From Trogon surrucura (taxonomy: Eukaryota > Chordata > Aves > Trogoniformes > Trogonidae), in the NCBI GenBank assembly GCA_020746105.1, contig CM036633.1, forward strand, positions 11,640,501 through 11,704,500: a stretch of 64,000 nt of DNA, given 5' to 3'. This document shows, one piece after another, positions 1 to 11,340 of the stretch (its first letter is position 1; every line of letters starts with the position of its first letter). The notes under the pieces were generated by a model that worked only from the letters and a program-made list of their open reading frames with translations, had not been told where the DNA came from and made no database searches. A program made the position numbers and the translations under genes.

Positions 1-3000
1 CACACAGATAAAAGAGTATAACCATACCCCTTTCTGCACTCGTGTTCCGACTATTTAATTTTTTTCATGCTACAGGAAATAGTTTTCAGTTCAGGTGACA
101 AATAAATCCTCGCTTGACACCTATGCACATGGCTGGATTTTCAGAGATGCTAAAAATAAACCACCACAACAGTTTTACAGCAAATGTTCTACCTCTGCTG
201 GAGTCAGTGAAGTTCAGGGCTGAACACAGCACAGCGTGAGTTTTGCTGAAAAAAAAAGCGGTTTCAGTTCACTGTGGTTCATGGGAAGCCTGTTTTATTT
301 TATCCGAGCTCGCAGCTCTTGAATTTTGGATTCTGAAAGAACTTCAGGCAAAAACTAGCAATCAAGTCATGTCGAGCCCATGCACAGCCTGTGGTTTGCA
401 ACCGAGGTTGCAATAAAATTTTAGTGTGGGTTTTCCACCAAAAACTAGACTGAGGTTTGACTTCGTGCACACAAACAGAGATCAAGAATTACCCAGGCTT
501 TGGGGTTTCAGAACAGAACACTTCATGCTTGCTGGCACACACGCTTTCAAAACAATGTTATTTGCAATACAGGCTGTGATTCCAAGAAGCATCAGGGGGA
601 TTATCAGAGAATCCAGGATGCATGGGAACACCAACTGCAACATAAGGAACAGATTTGCAGCAGGACAAAGCTACAACAAACACAAACCCTTTCGGCCAAA
701 AAAAGAACATCCCTGCAGTGGGTTTGTGCCCTTTTTCTTCTTGGCCTTTAACTACACAGCATCATTTGAGTCACCTCGACTCCCCAATGTCCCCCCACGC
801 GAACAAGTGCCACGTACTTAGCTGTGGAGAACCAACGACAGGCACAGACCAGGAATCACGGAGAAAACTAAACGCTTTGCTTCTCTTTGTCAGGCAAAGA
901 GACATTTCCATAGATTTTTTACGTTTGCCCGTATTTCACAAAGGCTGCCCCAGGTGTCCAGCCATTTCGCAGTTCACTGTTTGCTCCCTCCACAGCCTGG
1001 CTGTTTAAATTTCTTTTTCAGAGATTCGCAGTCTCTCCTGGCAACTCAGCAAGCTCGGCCTGACAAGAAAAACTGAAGTATTTTCCCAGCAGCTCTTATC
1101 AGGAAACAAATTGTCAAACAAGATGAAGCTAGCTCTCCATTCTTGAAGATTTACTACAATTCCCCCTATGCTCACAGAAGCAATGTTAACACTAACCAGC
1201 TACACAGCCATGGAGTGTAAATACGGCCTTCTCTCCCAAGTAACAAGTCCTATAAACGCTGTCTGCGCTAAGCCTGTGCGAGTTCCTCCATCCTACCACT
1301 TGCACTCTGATAAACATCTCCACAGGGGTCTCTACGCCGTGTTCTTTATCTGCCGGGGGAAAAGGCACATACATGCAGCTCGAATCCCCCCAAAGAGCAT
1401 CCCTGCGCCTCTCCCTGTGCCCTCGCTCCCAAACTGCGGTGCTTGGGTTCTCCTACGTGGACCAGAAGATAAGAAATGAGGAAACTGGTGTGGGGAACAG
1501 CCGAGGTGGGTGGGACAGAGGGGTGGCACCTCCATAAGCAACTGCCAAAGCGGAGGGGAGGATGGGAGGACACTTGGTTTTCTGGGACCCTGGAAAATCA
1601 CCAGCACAAAGGGAGGTAAATGGAAAAAATATGTAGATACTCACCTGGCACCAAATCTATTACACTATTTATGATCAGTGTTCTTCCTGCTTGGAAGCAG
1701 GGATGTGAGCGATTATTGACTCCTTTAAAAATAGATGTCCGTTGCTAAATAAATAAAATAAATGCAAGTGTTTTCTGTTCTATGAGACGTCTCCAGCTTT
1801 GGGCTTGTTTTTTAAATCCCATTTTAAACAGTAAAGCACAGGGGGAAATTAAGATTAGGCATTAAATGAAGGCTGATAAACAAAGCAGAAGCACCTTATC
1901 TTATACATCTTGGTTCCAAACTCCAAGATTTGGTTTTTTCTCTGAACACTGGGGTCTTTCCAAAGCCAAGGCCCCTTGTTGACGCCAGCCAGAAGAATGC
2001 TAAATCATGATCACCCTCGTCATGCCATTTGATAGGGCCTTAAACATAGAATTAGGACAGTTTAGGAACCCCAGTCTCCAGGGCAAATTAACTAACACTA
2101 TAAATTAAGAGGAACTCCACTCATGCCAGCAACTACATCTTCCAAAGCAAGCAGCAAAACACAGCCCCTAAATATTTTGCTAAGTGCTCATCTGTACTAG
2201 ACTGTGGGGTTGCAGGAATTATGGGTTGATAACACTGGAATTTATTAGGGTCTGGATGGTTTCTGGATTTGTTAGGAAGCCAGGAAACATGGAAGGAGAA
2301 CATGCATCTGGCTAGGGGCGTTGGCCACAGCACGAGAGACAGAAACGTGGAACCCACCAAACAAATACATGCAATTCGCAAGGTCTGTTGCCACATTTAT
2401 GCACGCTGGCATTGTCCTCGTGGCACAGTAAAAGGACGCCAGTGTCTTTGAGAATATGGCTCAGATTTTTGAGCCTAAGGAAGGGAAGGGAGAATTGGTC
2501 TGGAGGCGCTGCTTGCAGAATTGTTGTTCCATTCCCCCTAAAACTGTCACGTTCCCCCACAGCGTCAGCCTTCCTCCAAACACATCTGACAGCTTCTTCC
2601 ACAGTTTGTAAAGTGATGCCTGCTGAAACTTCAGCTATTAGTGCAGATAATAGAGCCATCACATGGAGAGCATTCGTGTTTTCCATGTTGTCAGAATAAT
2701 TTGTTTTGCTGTTTGGGATAGGTTCGACCAAGCATAAATATTTATGTCTGTATGGATGTCAAATATTTTAATTAGGAAGTACACCTAGAACTGGGTCGAG
2801 CTTAATTGAATCTCTGAGCTAGCTAGACATTTCCAAGACTTCAATTGTTTGTCACACAAATATATTGGACTGGACCTCTACTGGGATAAGTTTTCTTTAG
2901 GAAAAAATGTCTTGTCATTATCTGGATTATTCTACTAAATGCAATAGCTGCTAACACTGCAGCACTAGCTACCTGCAGTTAGAAGAACCCAAAAAGTACC

Positions 3001-3879
3001 TGGAGAAAAAGTAACAAACCAAAACATGGGGAGTGAGATCCCCTGCGTTGCCCTCCATCGCACACCTCACTTCTGAGCCGAGCTGTGCCGCCCAAAGCGC
3101 AGTGCAGCACGCCACGACCCAGCCAGGTCAACAAGCCAGTTCACTTACTGGAAACATCACAGCACTCCACAAGAGTTCATTTTATCGACAAAGAGCTAAA
3201 ACAGTGCAGGTGTGCTGCCCTGCACAGCCTTCCACTACTATACTAAAGCCAGTCTGGATATTACTGCCAACAGCTCCCAGCTTAGATTTCTTGGGTACTA
3301 CTGGAAGCAACAGTGAGCACTGAGAGCAAAACAAATACCCACAGCACCCAGCTGCTGGAGTTCCGCACTTCTTCCTAAATTTGCAGTGAAGAATTTCACG
3401 CTCTTCTTCTTACTACCACTCTTCTACCATTTTACTCACGGTCCTAAATCAGCGTTCCATGCCACATCCACCACTTTTTAAAAACTGGAAACATCAAGAC
3501 TCTCACCTATTTACAGCACAGCCCATTTCACCACCCCCAGGGCATACTTCATCCTGCCCCACAAGAACAAGCCCTGGCAAGCGGAAGTCGCTTTAAGCAC
3601 CACCCCACATGGTTCAACAAGAGAGACAGAAGATGCTACTTCATACAGCAACAAACTGCAGCCCCAAAACTGCCTGCAGAGAAGCTCTTACCTTGGAGCA
3701 GTCTGAAAAAGCAGAGTGTCCAGATGCCAAGAGCAGCTGCTGCATCACTGCCAGACACTTCCCTGACACTGGAGGCACAGGTACTCAAGCATCAACTTCC
3801 TGAAAGCAGTTTTAAATACAGAAGATAGTTAAAAGTGAACAGGCAAGGAGCTAGCATCAGCTACGAAGGAAACATCACC
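1..3879. other. non-coding stretch, nothing recognised
   Basis: No exon, repeat family or RNA gene could be identified here. The open frames on both strands are at most about 139 codons, lack recognisable domains and overlap one another in competing frames. The only local structure noted is a perfect 8-bp inverted repeat (TTGCAACC, 2-nt loop, GGTTGCAA) at 396-413, which could arise by chance. Confidence 0.6.
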
Positions 3880-3962
3880 AAACTACTTCTCCAAGCCAGG
3901 CAGGGCGGAGATTTGAACCCCAGCAGAAGCTGCAGGTGAGGGCACTAATCACTTCATTACCA
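3880..3962 (-). repeat. MIR-like SINE fragment, antisense
   Basis: Read on the plus strand, the segment contains a GGCAGGGCGGAGATTTGAAC block followed by a GGGCACTAATCACTTCATTA-like block. In antisense MIR elements the same order occurs: a GGCAGAGCCGGGATTTGAAC core and then the GTGCTCTAACCACT end, which derives from the tRNA box. The GATTTGAACC word is the reverse of the tRNA B box. MIR/CORE-SINEs are ancient and found across amniotes. The match is diverged and only about 80 bp long, so another tRNA-derived SINE is possible. Confidence 0.45.
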
Positions 3963-4206
3963 GCTCAGACTTCACATGGGCCCAATTCTGTTTCACACAC
4001 ACAGCTGTGGGTCTCTCAGAGCGGGGCTGACAAACGAGCACTTTTCACAGAAACAGGTTGTTGTGTCATTCCTTGGTGGCAGCGGCTTTTTCACTTGCAC
4101 TGATTTTAAGATCGTAAAAAATCATTATGACCCTCTAGGCAGGCTGCTTGCTGGGAGCACCATGGACTGCTCAGCTGTGGTTTCAAAACACAAAGAGCTC
4201 TCACAG

Positions 4207-4346
4207 GAGGAGCTCAATTCAATTTCCAGGTTAGCCACAGATTTTTTACATGTTTGTGGGCAAATTCTATCCCACCTCTTTGCCTCAGTTTCTCGTTCCT
4301 CCCATAGGAGATACTGTGAGGATGAATTCATCGCTGCCAGCAAAAC
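4207..4346 (+). repeat. MIR-like SINE fragment, sense
   Basis: The segment follows the sense MIR order. A degraded GCCAC...GTGGGCAAATTC part corresponds to the 'GCCACTTACTAGCTGTGTGACCTTGGGCAAGTC' region of the family. It is followed by TTTGCCTCAGTTTCTC (4279-4294) and then CATAGGAGATACTGTGAGGA (4303-4322). The final two blocks are diagnostic of the MIR 3' half: the 'CTCAGTTTCC' word and the 'TGTGAGGATTAAATGA' word. It lies about 250 bp from the antisense copy at 3880-3962, in opposite orientation, and is probably an independent insertion. Confidence 0.65.
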
Positions 4347-5089
4347 GTGGATGGGATGTTATTCAGGTACTTGAAGACCACCGCTCAAATCATGATCTTA
4401 TTCTTTTCTTTTTTTTTAATGTGAAGTAAGACATAACTGTATAAGTGTATAATAAAACAACAGTAACTCTCAAAATGGCCACCCATCTCTGCAGATGACT
4501 GACTTTAGGATTTAAAAGTGTCATATATCAAAACCAAGATCCCTTCTCTGAAGTCCAACCCTGCAAGGCTGAGAGTGTGCAGCTCAGCTGGGGATTTTGC
4601 AAGGGCCAAGAACTTAGACAATTACTTCATTTTGTGATGGCTTTGTGTTTGGGACACCTAATCTCTGAAAATTACATAAAACTGTATTAAACACACTCCA
4701 CACACTGTACTGAATATCCATCAAATGATAACAGCTGTCATCGGACTGCCCTGGTCTGAATTTGAACCTCAAAGCTCTCAGTGAAATAGTGTTTATCAGA
4801 GTTATATCTACAGAATGCTCCAGACAGAGAAAGCTATCAGTGTGCAATCATGGTCTGTAAAACAGCTGATGACTTTGGTATGCTTTTGCTACTCTTTAAA
4901 TAATCCCCAATTCCTCTCAGGAGCATTAAAATCCATCCTTTCGAAAATAAAGTAAGATACAGTATTAGTAAAAAAGTTTGAGCGCTGTGCTCAGTTCAGT
5001 TGCGTTCCTATTGACCGTCACACATTCAAAAAACATTAGAGAAGGTTGGTCCTCCAGAGACCCCACCATGACTGCAAAAGAAAGCCTTG

Positions 5090-5720
5090 GCAATTATGTA
5101 AAGGCACCACGCTCCTGTTTTATTTAGCAGTGAGAGGAGTTTTTTTCTTCTTATGGCCCTTTTGTGCTCCCAGATGTTTTAATTACTGAGGAAAATGAGC
5201 GGATGATTCCGGCCATATGTCTCCATTCCGCATAAATAAATATTGTCGCCAGCCCAGCTAAGTTTCGCAGAGCTGTCGATGATCCCGCTGATACTAAAGC
5301 TGTCGGGCCCGATAAACATCTTCAATCCTTCAGTGAGCATGCTAATTCCAGGAACACTGAGACTGATATCCCATGAAAATATTCAATCTAGAAACAATTA
5401 GGCTCATACTGCTGTAAAATGGTACCTCTAGGAATTTGGGTGCTCGCTTGATTGGAGCCCGGAGTACAAGCTTTAGGTGGAGACACTGACGGGAATGAGC
5501 AAGGAGGAGAGAGCAGGTGAAATGGTCTCTTCAAAGCAGCAATTACTGCTCCACGTGTTGAAGCTGCTGTGGGCCATGCTTGCCTTTCCCCGGGCCCATT
5601 CACGGAGTCTTGGGGCGCAGCAAATTAATAAAGGGATTTAGTTACAACTGTGTTATAGCTTTTTCTCTCTTTTTTTTTTGATTAATGCATGCAACATCAA
5701 TTGTTTTTATTGCAGTGCAT
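5090..5720. promoter_or_regulatory. candidate conserved non-coding element
   Basis: This block is free of recognisable repeats. Its texture resembles vertebrate conserved non-coding DNA: retained CpGs inside AT-rich context, and dense transcription-factor-like words. Seen directly: TTTTAATTACTGAGG near 5176, CCATATGTCTCC near 5213, ATAAATAAATATTGTCGCC near 5232, and GATAAACATC near 5310. Near 5672 there is GATTAATGCATGCAACATC followed by CAATTGTTTTTATTGC. These resemble homeodomain, forkhead and SOX words. No coding frame is credible here. The call is pattern recognition without alignment. Confidence 0.4.
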
Positions 5721-8204
5721 TTTGAAACAAACAATGGCCAGGCTCTGCTTGTGCTAGACAGCATGAAAACACAGTTGCAAACCTTCCCTTAGCAGCTTTC
5801 AGCCTAAATAAACAGTCTAATATATCCCCCAGAAAAGAATACACAACCGCAGTGACTGCGGGTGGTTGCAAACAAGTCGTGAAAGCTGTTAAGCAGAAGG
5901 GAGTAATTTAAGAGGGAAGGACTTAGCTAAATGAACTGACAAAAAAGAGGGAGGCAGGACAGGGCAGCCAGTGGTAACGTGAGACTAAATATCCCACTTT
6001 TTTCAATTACACAAACACAGCATCAACTCCCTCCCAAGAGCCCTGGAGCCTCCCACCGCAGCCCAAGGTGGACGGACCTCGTGGCAGGCGCTGGAGGACA
6101 ACAAATAAGGATTTCAGTGAAAGGAGAAGCTATCTCAAAAGTTGAAGTTCCAGGAAAACAAATGAAGGTACTGGAAACATAAGTACGATTCTAATTCAAA
6201 ATATCAAGCAAATAGGTCAGAATCTTAACCTTCTTTTAAAGCAAAAATGCATGTGGTGGGTTTTTCTATTATTGTTTTGCAAAAGGCTTCAACCCATACC
6301 CTGCAAGCTTCTGAACCACAGCAATCATTGCCATGAAGCAAGAATCACTGTGTGCCAAGTTCTGCTGACACCAGTTTTATTAGGAAACCTGCAAAGCCAA
6401 AGGAAGGTGCAGGAGGACTAGTCAACCCACCAAAACACGGGATCCAGCCTCTGAGGGCTCCTCTGGTTCTTATGCCGATCCCTCAGGGCTGGCAGAACAC
6501 GAGACCGTACGCTGCCACACCTGCCCTTCCTGGCAGATGAGGAAGGGAGGAGAGCTGCTCCACCCAGCACTGGCAAGACCCTGATGAAAGAGTCCTAACA
6601 GGTCTCCAGCCCCTCTCATAGCTGCATATTTTACAAACTGCTCAGTTACAGGCAATATTTTTTTGCTACTGCCTCCTGACTTAACTCTGTGTCTATGGAT
6701 TCACAGGTGGATCCTGATTTTAAGCAGCAGTAGAGAATCAAAACGTCTGTTTGATGTCAGATGCAAATAGAAACATGGGGCTGAAACATGGATGCAGAAA
6801 TTAAAGAAATTCTGAACAAAAAAGGGAAAAAGCCTGCAGCTCATCCACTCAACAATACCGTATTTGTTCTCTAGGTCATGACATTAGAAAATAACCATCT
6901 TTAAAGACTGCTTACATATGGTACACACCTCAGGAGATGCACTGTCCAAAACCAGTCTATATGGACAGATGATAGGGAAAATTCATTTATGCTTTTCAGT
7001 GAACCTTTTCCCACTAACTCTTACTTTCAGAGCCAGCTCCTGCCAAGATGACACACAAAGTAAAACAGGCTGAGTTACAAGCACAAACCAGCTACACACA
7101 CAGTTCGTGGAGCAAGCCAGGTGATCTAGTGCTGTCTCCCATTAGCAGAAAGCAGGTGGTCGCTCTCAGAGCCAGAGATATATCAGTAGAAACACCTGAG
7201 GACAAACCAAAATGCAGGAGGTCCAAGTAAGGACTCGCCTCTGAAAGACCCTAAAATATTACCTACACTTAAATCATCAGTGAAGTTTGCTTGCACAAGT
7301 AGCACATCCTCTCAGCTCCCTTGCACTGAAGCAAAGCTATGAAGCACAGAAAAAGGTGAGTGCTTTTCTTACATGGGAAAGGGGAGGTGTTCTTGATATA
7401 TTAAAAGATATTTTGAATAATTATTAAGACCATAACAATAACTGATAAACTTGTGGCTAGGCAAGCAGTAAGTCAAATCTGTTTGAAAAAGGACAGTTTT
7501 ATGAACTTGCAGGTAAAACCTGAAACGTGTGTGCAACTGAACTTCACCTCCTTGCACTGTCACTGCCAGTGTATGCAAGTACAAATACAGACGGAGTGAA
7601 AAAGACAAAACAGGTTTATGCATAACACCCTATATTGACTGCCAAATGATTCAGTATGAACTTATGAGCTGTATCAGATGTTAACAAATAAAATTCTACC
7701 TTTGGTATTGTGTAAGTGGTAAACACAGAGAAAACATGGAAATCACCTGTGCTCTCATCTCCAGCCACACAGCACTACTTCAAAAATATAAATAGTTTTC
7801 ACCCATGGCTAAACCAATCAAGTAGAGTATTTTTCTTAAGCGCAAAACATCAGAATGTAAATTTTGTTTTGTACTTCCTGATATTGTGAATGGGAGCAGA
7901 ATGAGCAGCAATGAAATCCTGCAAAGAAAGCTGCTCCTAAGACACTTCTGACACAACTAGAATAGAAAACTCCAGCTGGGATTTCCAGTTCACTTTTGCC
8001 AAAAGAAGAGACTGAGATAAGCATCTGATTTGAAGGCTCATCCAAAAAATCGCATATGGAGAAAGAATTATTTTCTGCTGAGCTAAAGCACAGGATGAGA
8101 AGTCTGGAAATCTGAATTTTAATCTTAGTGACAGTAACATTGTATCAAAAGTAAATCTACTGACATTAATAACTACAGAAGATTTAAGATTAGCTTAAGC
8201 AAGG
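5721..8204. other. non-coding stretch, nothing recognised
   Basis: About 2.5 kb without a gene or a confidently classified repeat. Open frames reach 84 codons (minus strand, 7369-7623) and show no recognisable domain. A vague MIR-5'-like reading at 8100-8140 was too weak to annotate. Confidence 0.6.
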
Positions 8205-8283
8205 TCAGAATCAGCATGTAGGTTCTGGGCCCAGCATTATTACAGACTCCCACTGTGATCTTGGGCAAAATCCATGGAGTGAT
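8205..8283 (+). repeat. MIR-like SINE fragment, sense
   Basis: The segment reads GTAGGTTCTGGGCCCAGC and then TTACAGACTCCCACTGTGAT followed by CTTGGGCAAA. The family order is 'GGTTCTAGTCCCAGCTCTGCCACT...CTGTGTGACCTTGGGCAAGTC', so both the split promoter-derived start and the 'TGTGACCTTGGGCAA' core are represented. It ends abruptly in a short tandem duplication at 8272-8297. Confidence 0.55.
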
Positions 8284-8297
8284 TCCATGGAGTGATT
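8272..8297. repeat. 13-bp perfect tandem duplication
   Basis: The unit CCATGGAGTGATT occurs twice head to tail with no mismatch. It sits at the 3' edge of the MIR-like fragment, so it is probably a replication-slippage event after the SINE inserted. Confidence 0.9.
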
Positions 8298-10084
8298 TTA
8301 AGAGCCTTGAATTTTAGACGACTACATTAAGCAATCTCAAAGCAAGCAACCACGAAAATGATGTACTTAAAGTGCTCTGAAAATCCTGAGCTTAGCTTTT
8401 CTATGATTTAGATGTCTCGCCTTTTAAAGAATTATCATCGTTACAATGATGGCCATTTTCATAACAGTGGCAACCTTCTTAAATTCTTTACTAAAAGCAA
8501 ATTACTTTAAGATTCTCAGGAGGCAATGCAGAAGCTTAAAATTATATTTAATTTACCAGTACTTCTTCAAATGTATCAATTATCATTAATGTAGACTAGA
8601 AAGATAGACGGGGAATATAACACTTCTCTCAAGGAACAAGACAGCACACCAGAAGAAAAATAAGTCATATTCCTTTCTCATTTTCTTAGAGCATTTAGCA
8701 AGTCATAACAAACTTCCTTCAGTTCAGCTATGACTGCTCAGAAGGCATTTTTACCCACTGGTAAAGAAAATACATAAATATGCATATTGCTGTATATGGT
8801 ACATTTCTTGCTATAAATTGTTGGTACTCACAGATTTGTCACACTTGGAAATTAGGTGATTATATATGCACTAAACATACAAGTTTACATTTTAGAGTGA
8901 GCAGCTCATTACTATGGCTTACTTCCAGATTTTTTTTGTTTGCTTTTTGTTCTTTCAAATTGTGATCAGGGAGGAAAAAAGGTCTAAACTTCGGTTCACC
9001 ACTAGCAAAACTTGCTAGAACTCAAATTCCATTAAGCTGTGAACACTAAATTGTCAGCCTCGGAAAATTATGTCCTTGCAACTCAGACACCGCAGTTCAA
9101 AAGAGAAGGTTCCTATAAGGCTCCAGGTCAGTCTGAATTGAAAAAAACAGGTGACAAGAGCAGTAACAAACCAGTGGAGTGAACCCTGAGTTCACAGAGC
9201 TCAGTAAAGCACATCATGCTTCTAAACCCCAAATTTACTGGGACCCATACTGGGTCCCTGAGGTGCAGATAGGTAAGGGACAGACACGATTTTCCCAGGT
9301 CAAGTCCAGCTCCAAAAGGTTGGGAAGCAGTGGAACAGAACACACTCTTCTCTTTGAGCAAAACTGCAATGAACCATATGAGCTTGATAAAAATACATCT
9401 CAGTCATTAAAACTTGTGCATGTAACCCAGCACCTGTGAGGACGGATGATGCTTTCACTAGGAATGGCACTTATCCCACCGTGCCACATTTCCGTGATGC
9501 CTCCTGATGCTCTAATTGTGACACCTAGCTCAGAAATTGTGTACAAGGACACTTTTAAATCTGTAATGAAATGAAACCATCTAAGAGCTGTCATCAAAGG
9601 TACTAAATAATGTCCATCCTATGGGATGCACAGAATGCATGAATGATTCTTGTCATGCAGGCATTTGTACTTCTATAGCAATGACAGTCAAAGATCATGA
9701 AAGAAATAAAAGAAATAACTACCATCTTACCAACAGACTACAGTCCCTGGCCAAGTTTAAAATATCAAGACATTTTACATGTAACTTACCGCAAAGGACT
9801 TTGAAAAGCATTGGAGGCATGAGGAAGATTTTTCATATAAACTACAGAAAAGTACAAGTAAAATCTGTTAATGCTATAAAAGAAACTTATGATGGACTCT
9901 GAGGACAATATTCCCACCTTCCCAGCAGTGGAAAGGGTTTTTTGTTTTGTTTGGGGGGGAATTATTTTTTTTTAACTGCCTTCCTTTTGCCAGGATTTTA
10001 TACCATAAATTGAACCACATCTCACGGGAGTATCAAGCATAATACAAACAAAGTCACTGTGCTTTTGATGAGCAAACAGCTTCA
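8298..10084. other. non-coding stretch, nothing recognised
   Basis: AT-rich sequence without recognisable genes. A perfect 8-bp inverted repeat with a 3-nt loop (GGGACCCA TAC TGGGTCCC) lies at 9240-9258. A T-rich run near 9963-9973 follows a G-rich patch. Open frames reach 93 codons and look random. Confidence 0.6.
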
Positions 10085-10460
10085 AAGAGCACTAGCATGT
10101 TTATCTTGAACGCGGGGTTCCCACCAGAGCACAGATGAACCGAGTTCAATTTCCAACAGGACATCTCTCTGCCAGAGCTCAGCCACAAGCATTTATGAGG
10201 GGCAGGGGGAAGCTTTATCATCAAATCAATTGGAGAGTCATCATTTCTTTCTGGGCTGCAAGTACGTTTCAGGATGCCACTGGGAGCGGAGTGGATATGG
10301 CTTTCTCTTAAACAAACAATAGCTGCCTTCAGGAGGAAGTCTCTCAGGAAACAACCCTTAAAGCTTGCAATGTATGTGCCTTAACACCTGCCAGTCTTCA
10401 CGGACCCCTGCTTTGCCTGGAGCTACGTAAAGCGACTCGAACACAGGTCTGCCATTGAAA
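10085..10460. promoter_or_regulatory. candidate conserved non-coding element
   Basis: Repeat-free block with retained CpGs and enhancer-like words: GTTTATCTTGAACGCGGGG near 10099, AAGCTTTATCATCAAATCAA near 10210, CAATTGGAGAGTCATCATTT near 10227, AAACAAACAATAGCTG near 10310. The combination of GATA-like (TTATC), homeodomain-like (ATCAAATCAATT) and SOX/forkhead-like (AACAAACAAT) words in about 250 bp suggests a regulatory element. No alignment was available. Confidence 0.38.
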
Positions 10461-10807
10461 TAAAACTTGGGGGGCTAGCTTTGAAACCAAAGCTCACTAA
10501 TACACATGCAAATAAATGACATCTTGTATTTCCATCAGCCAGCAACAACAAATGAAATTTAAATAAAGCACATAAAATCACTACTTACACATCCCCAGAA
10601 CAAGGAAATGTGAATCGTAAATTAAGAAAATGCTGTCCATCTAAGCAAACTACTCTCCAAGCTCTGCTCTGTGACTCATCCTGTCTGGGGTAGCAACAGG
10701 TTTCAGAAAGTTAATGAAGAACCTATTCATGGAATTAACTCCAACTGTAGACTCACAGACAGGGACTGCCCTACTCATCAACTGTTTCTCTGCATAAGGG
10801 AGGGACA

Positions 10808-10863
10808 GAAGTGAGAGCTGACAGTTTTCATCCTCGAAGTGAGAGCTGACAGTTTTCATCCTC
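10808..10863. repeat. 28-bp perfect tandem duplication
   Basis: The 28-base unit starting GAAGTGAGAGCTGACAG and ending TTTTCATCCTC is present twice, at 10808-10835 and 10836-10863, with no mismatch between copies. The absence of divergence implies a recent duplication or an array that still exchanges. It may be polymorphic in copy number. It encodes nothing recognisable. Confidence 0.95.
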
Positions 10864-11094
10864 TGATTCTAGACCAAAGGCTGCAGATGTGCCACGCTAC
10901 TCCACTAGTGCAATGCTGGGAAAGGTAGTGAGAGGTTGGTCTGTGACATCAAGGACAGGCAAAAGAGATCATGTTCTGATGGATCTTCTCCAGGGTTTAG
11001 TGATGCTTCAGTTCCAACACAACCCTCTCTCTAAAGAGGCAGACACAATTATCTTACAAATTCATGAGGAAGCTAAAATTTTGTAAGGAGCTGA

Positions 11095-11340
11095 TGGCAA
11101 GGCACCGTTTTAATTATTCGCCAACTCGCTGACTCCACCTTAATCAGAATATATTAAATAAAATGTATGGATGCTGGAGACTGGAATGCTGCAGTTCATA
11201 ACTACAATTAACCACTATTAATTAATAGCTGAAAGATAAATGAGCCATGGGATCCATTTATTCCTAGGTTGGGAGTATTTAAATTCACAGTAGGATGCCA
11301 GGCCATTTTTCACAGCAGTGAATTAAAGAAAGTGTGAATC
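11095..11340. promoter_or_regulatory. candidate conserved non-coding element
   Basis: AT-rich but non-repetitive block with clustered homeodomain-like words: TTTTAATTATTCGCC near 11109, CTTAATCAG near 11140, ACAATTAACC near 11203, and CTATTAATTAATAGCTG near 11215, which contains a near-palindrome (CTATTAATTAATAG). It also contains GATAAATGAGCC and ATTTAAATTCAC. The density of TAAT/ATTA cores and the lack of repeats suggest a homeodomain-bound enhancer. Inference only. Confidence 0.38.

Noticed and set aside
2312-2731. 139-codon minus-strand open frame
   Set aside because: No recognisable motif; a 103-codon plus-strand frame covers much of the same bases, so openness is compositional.
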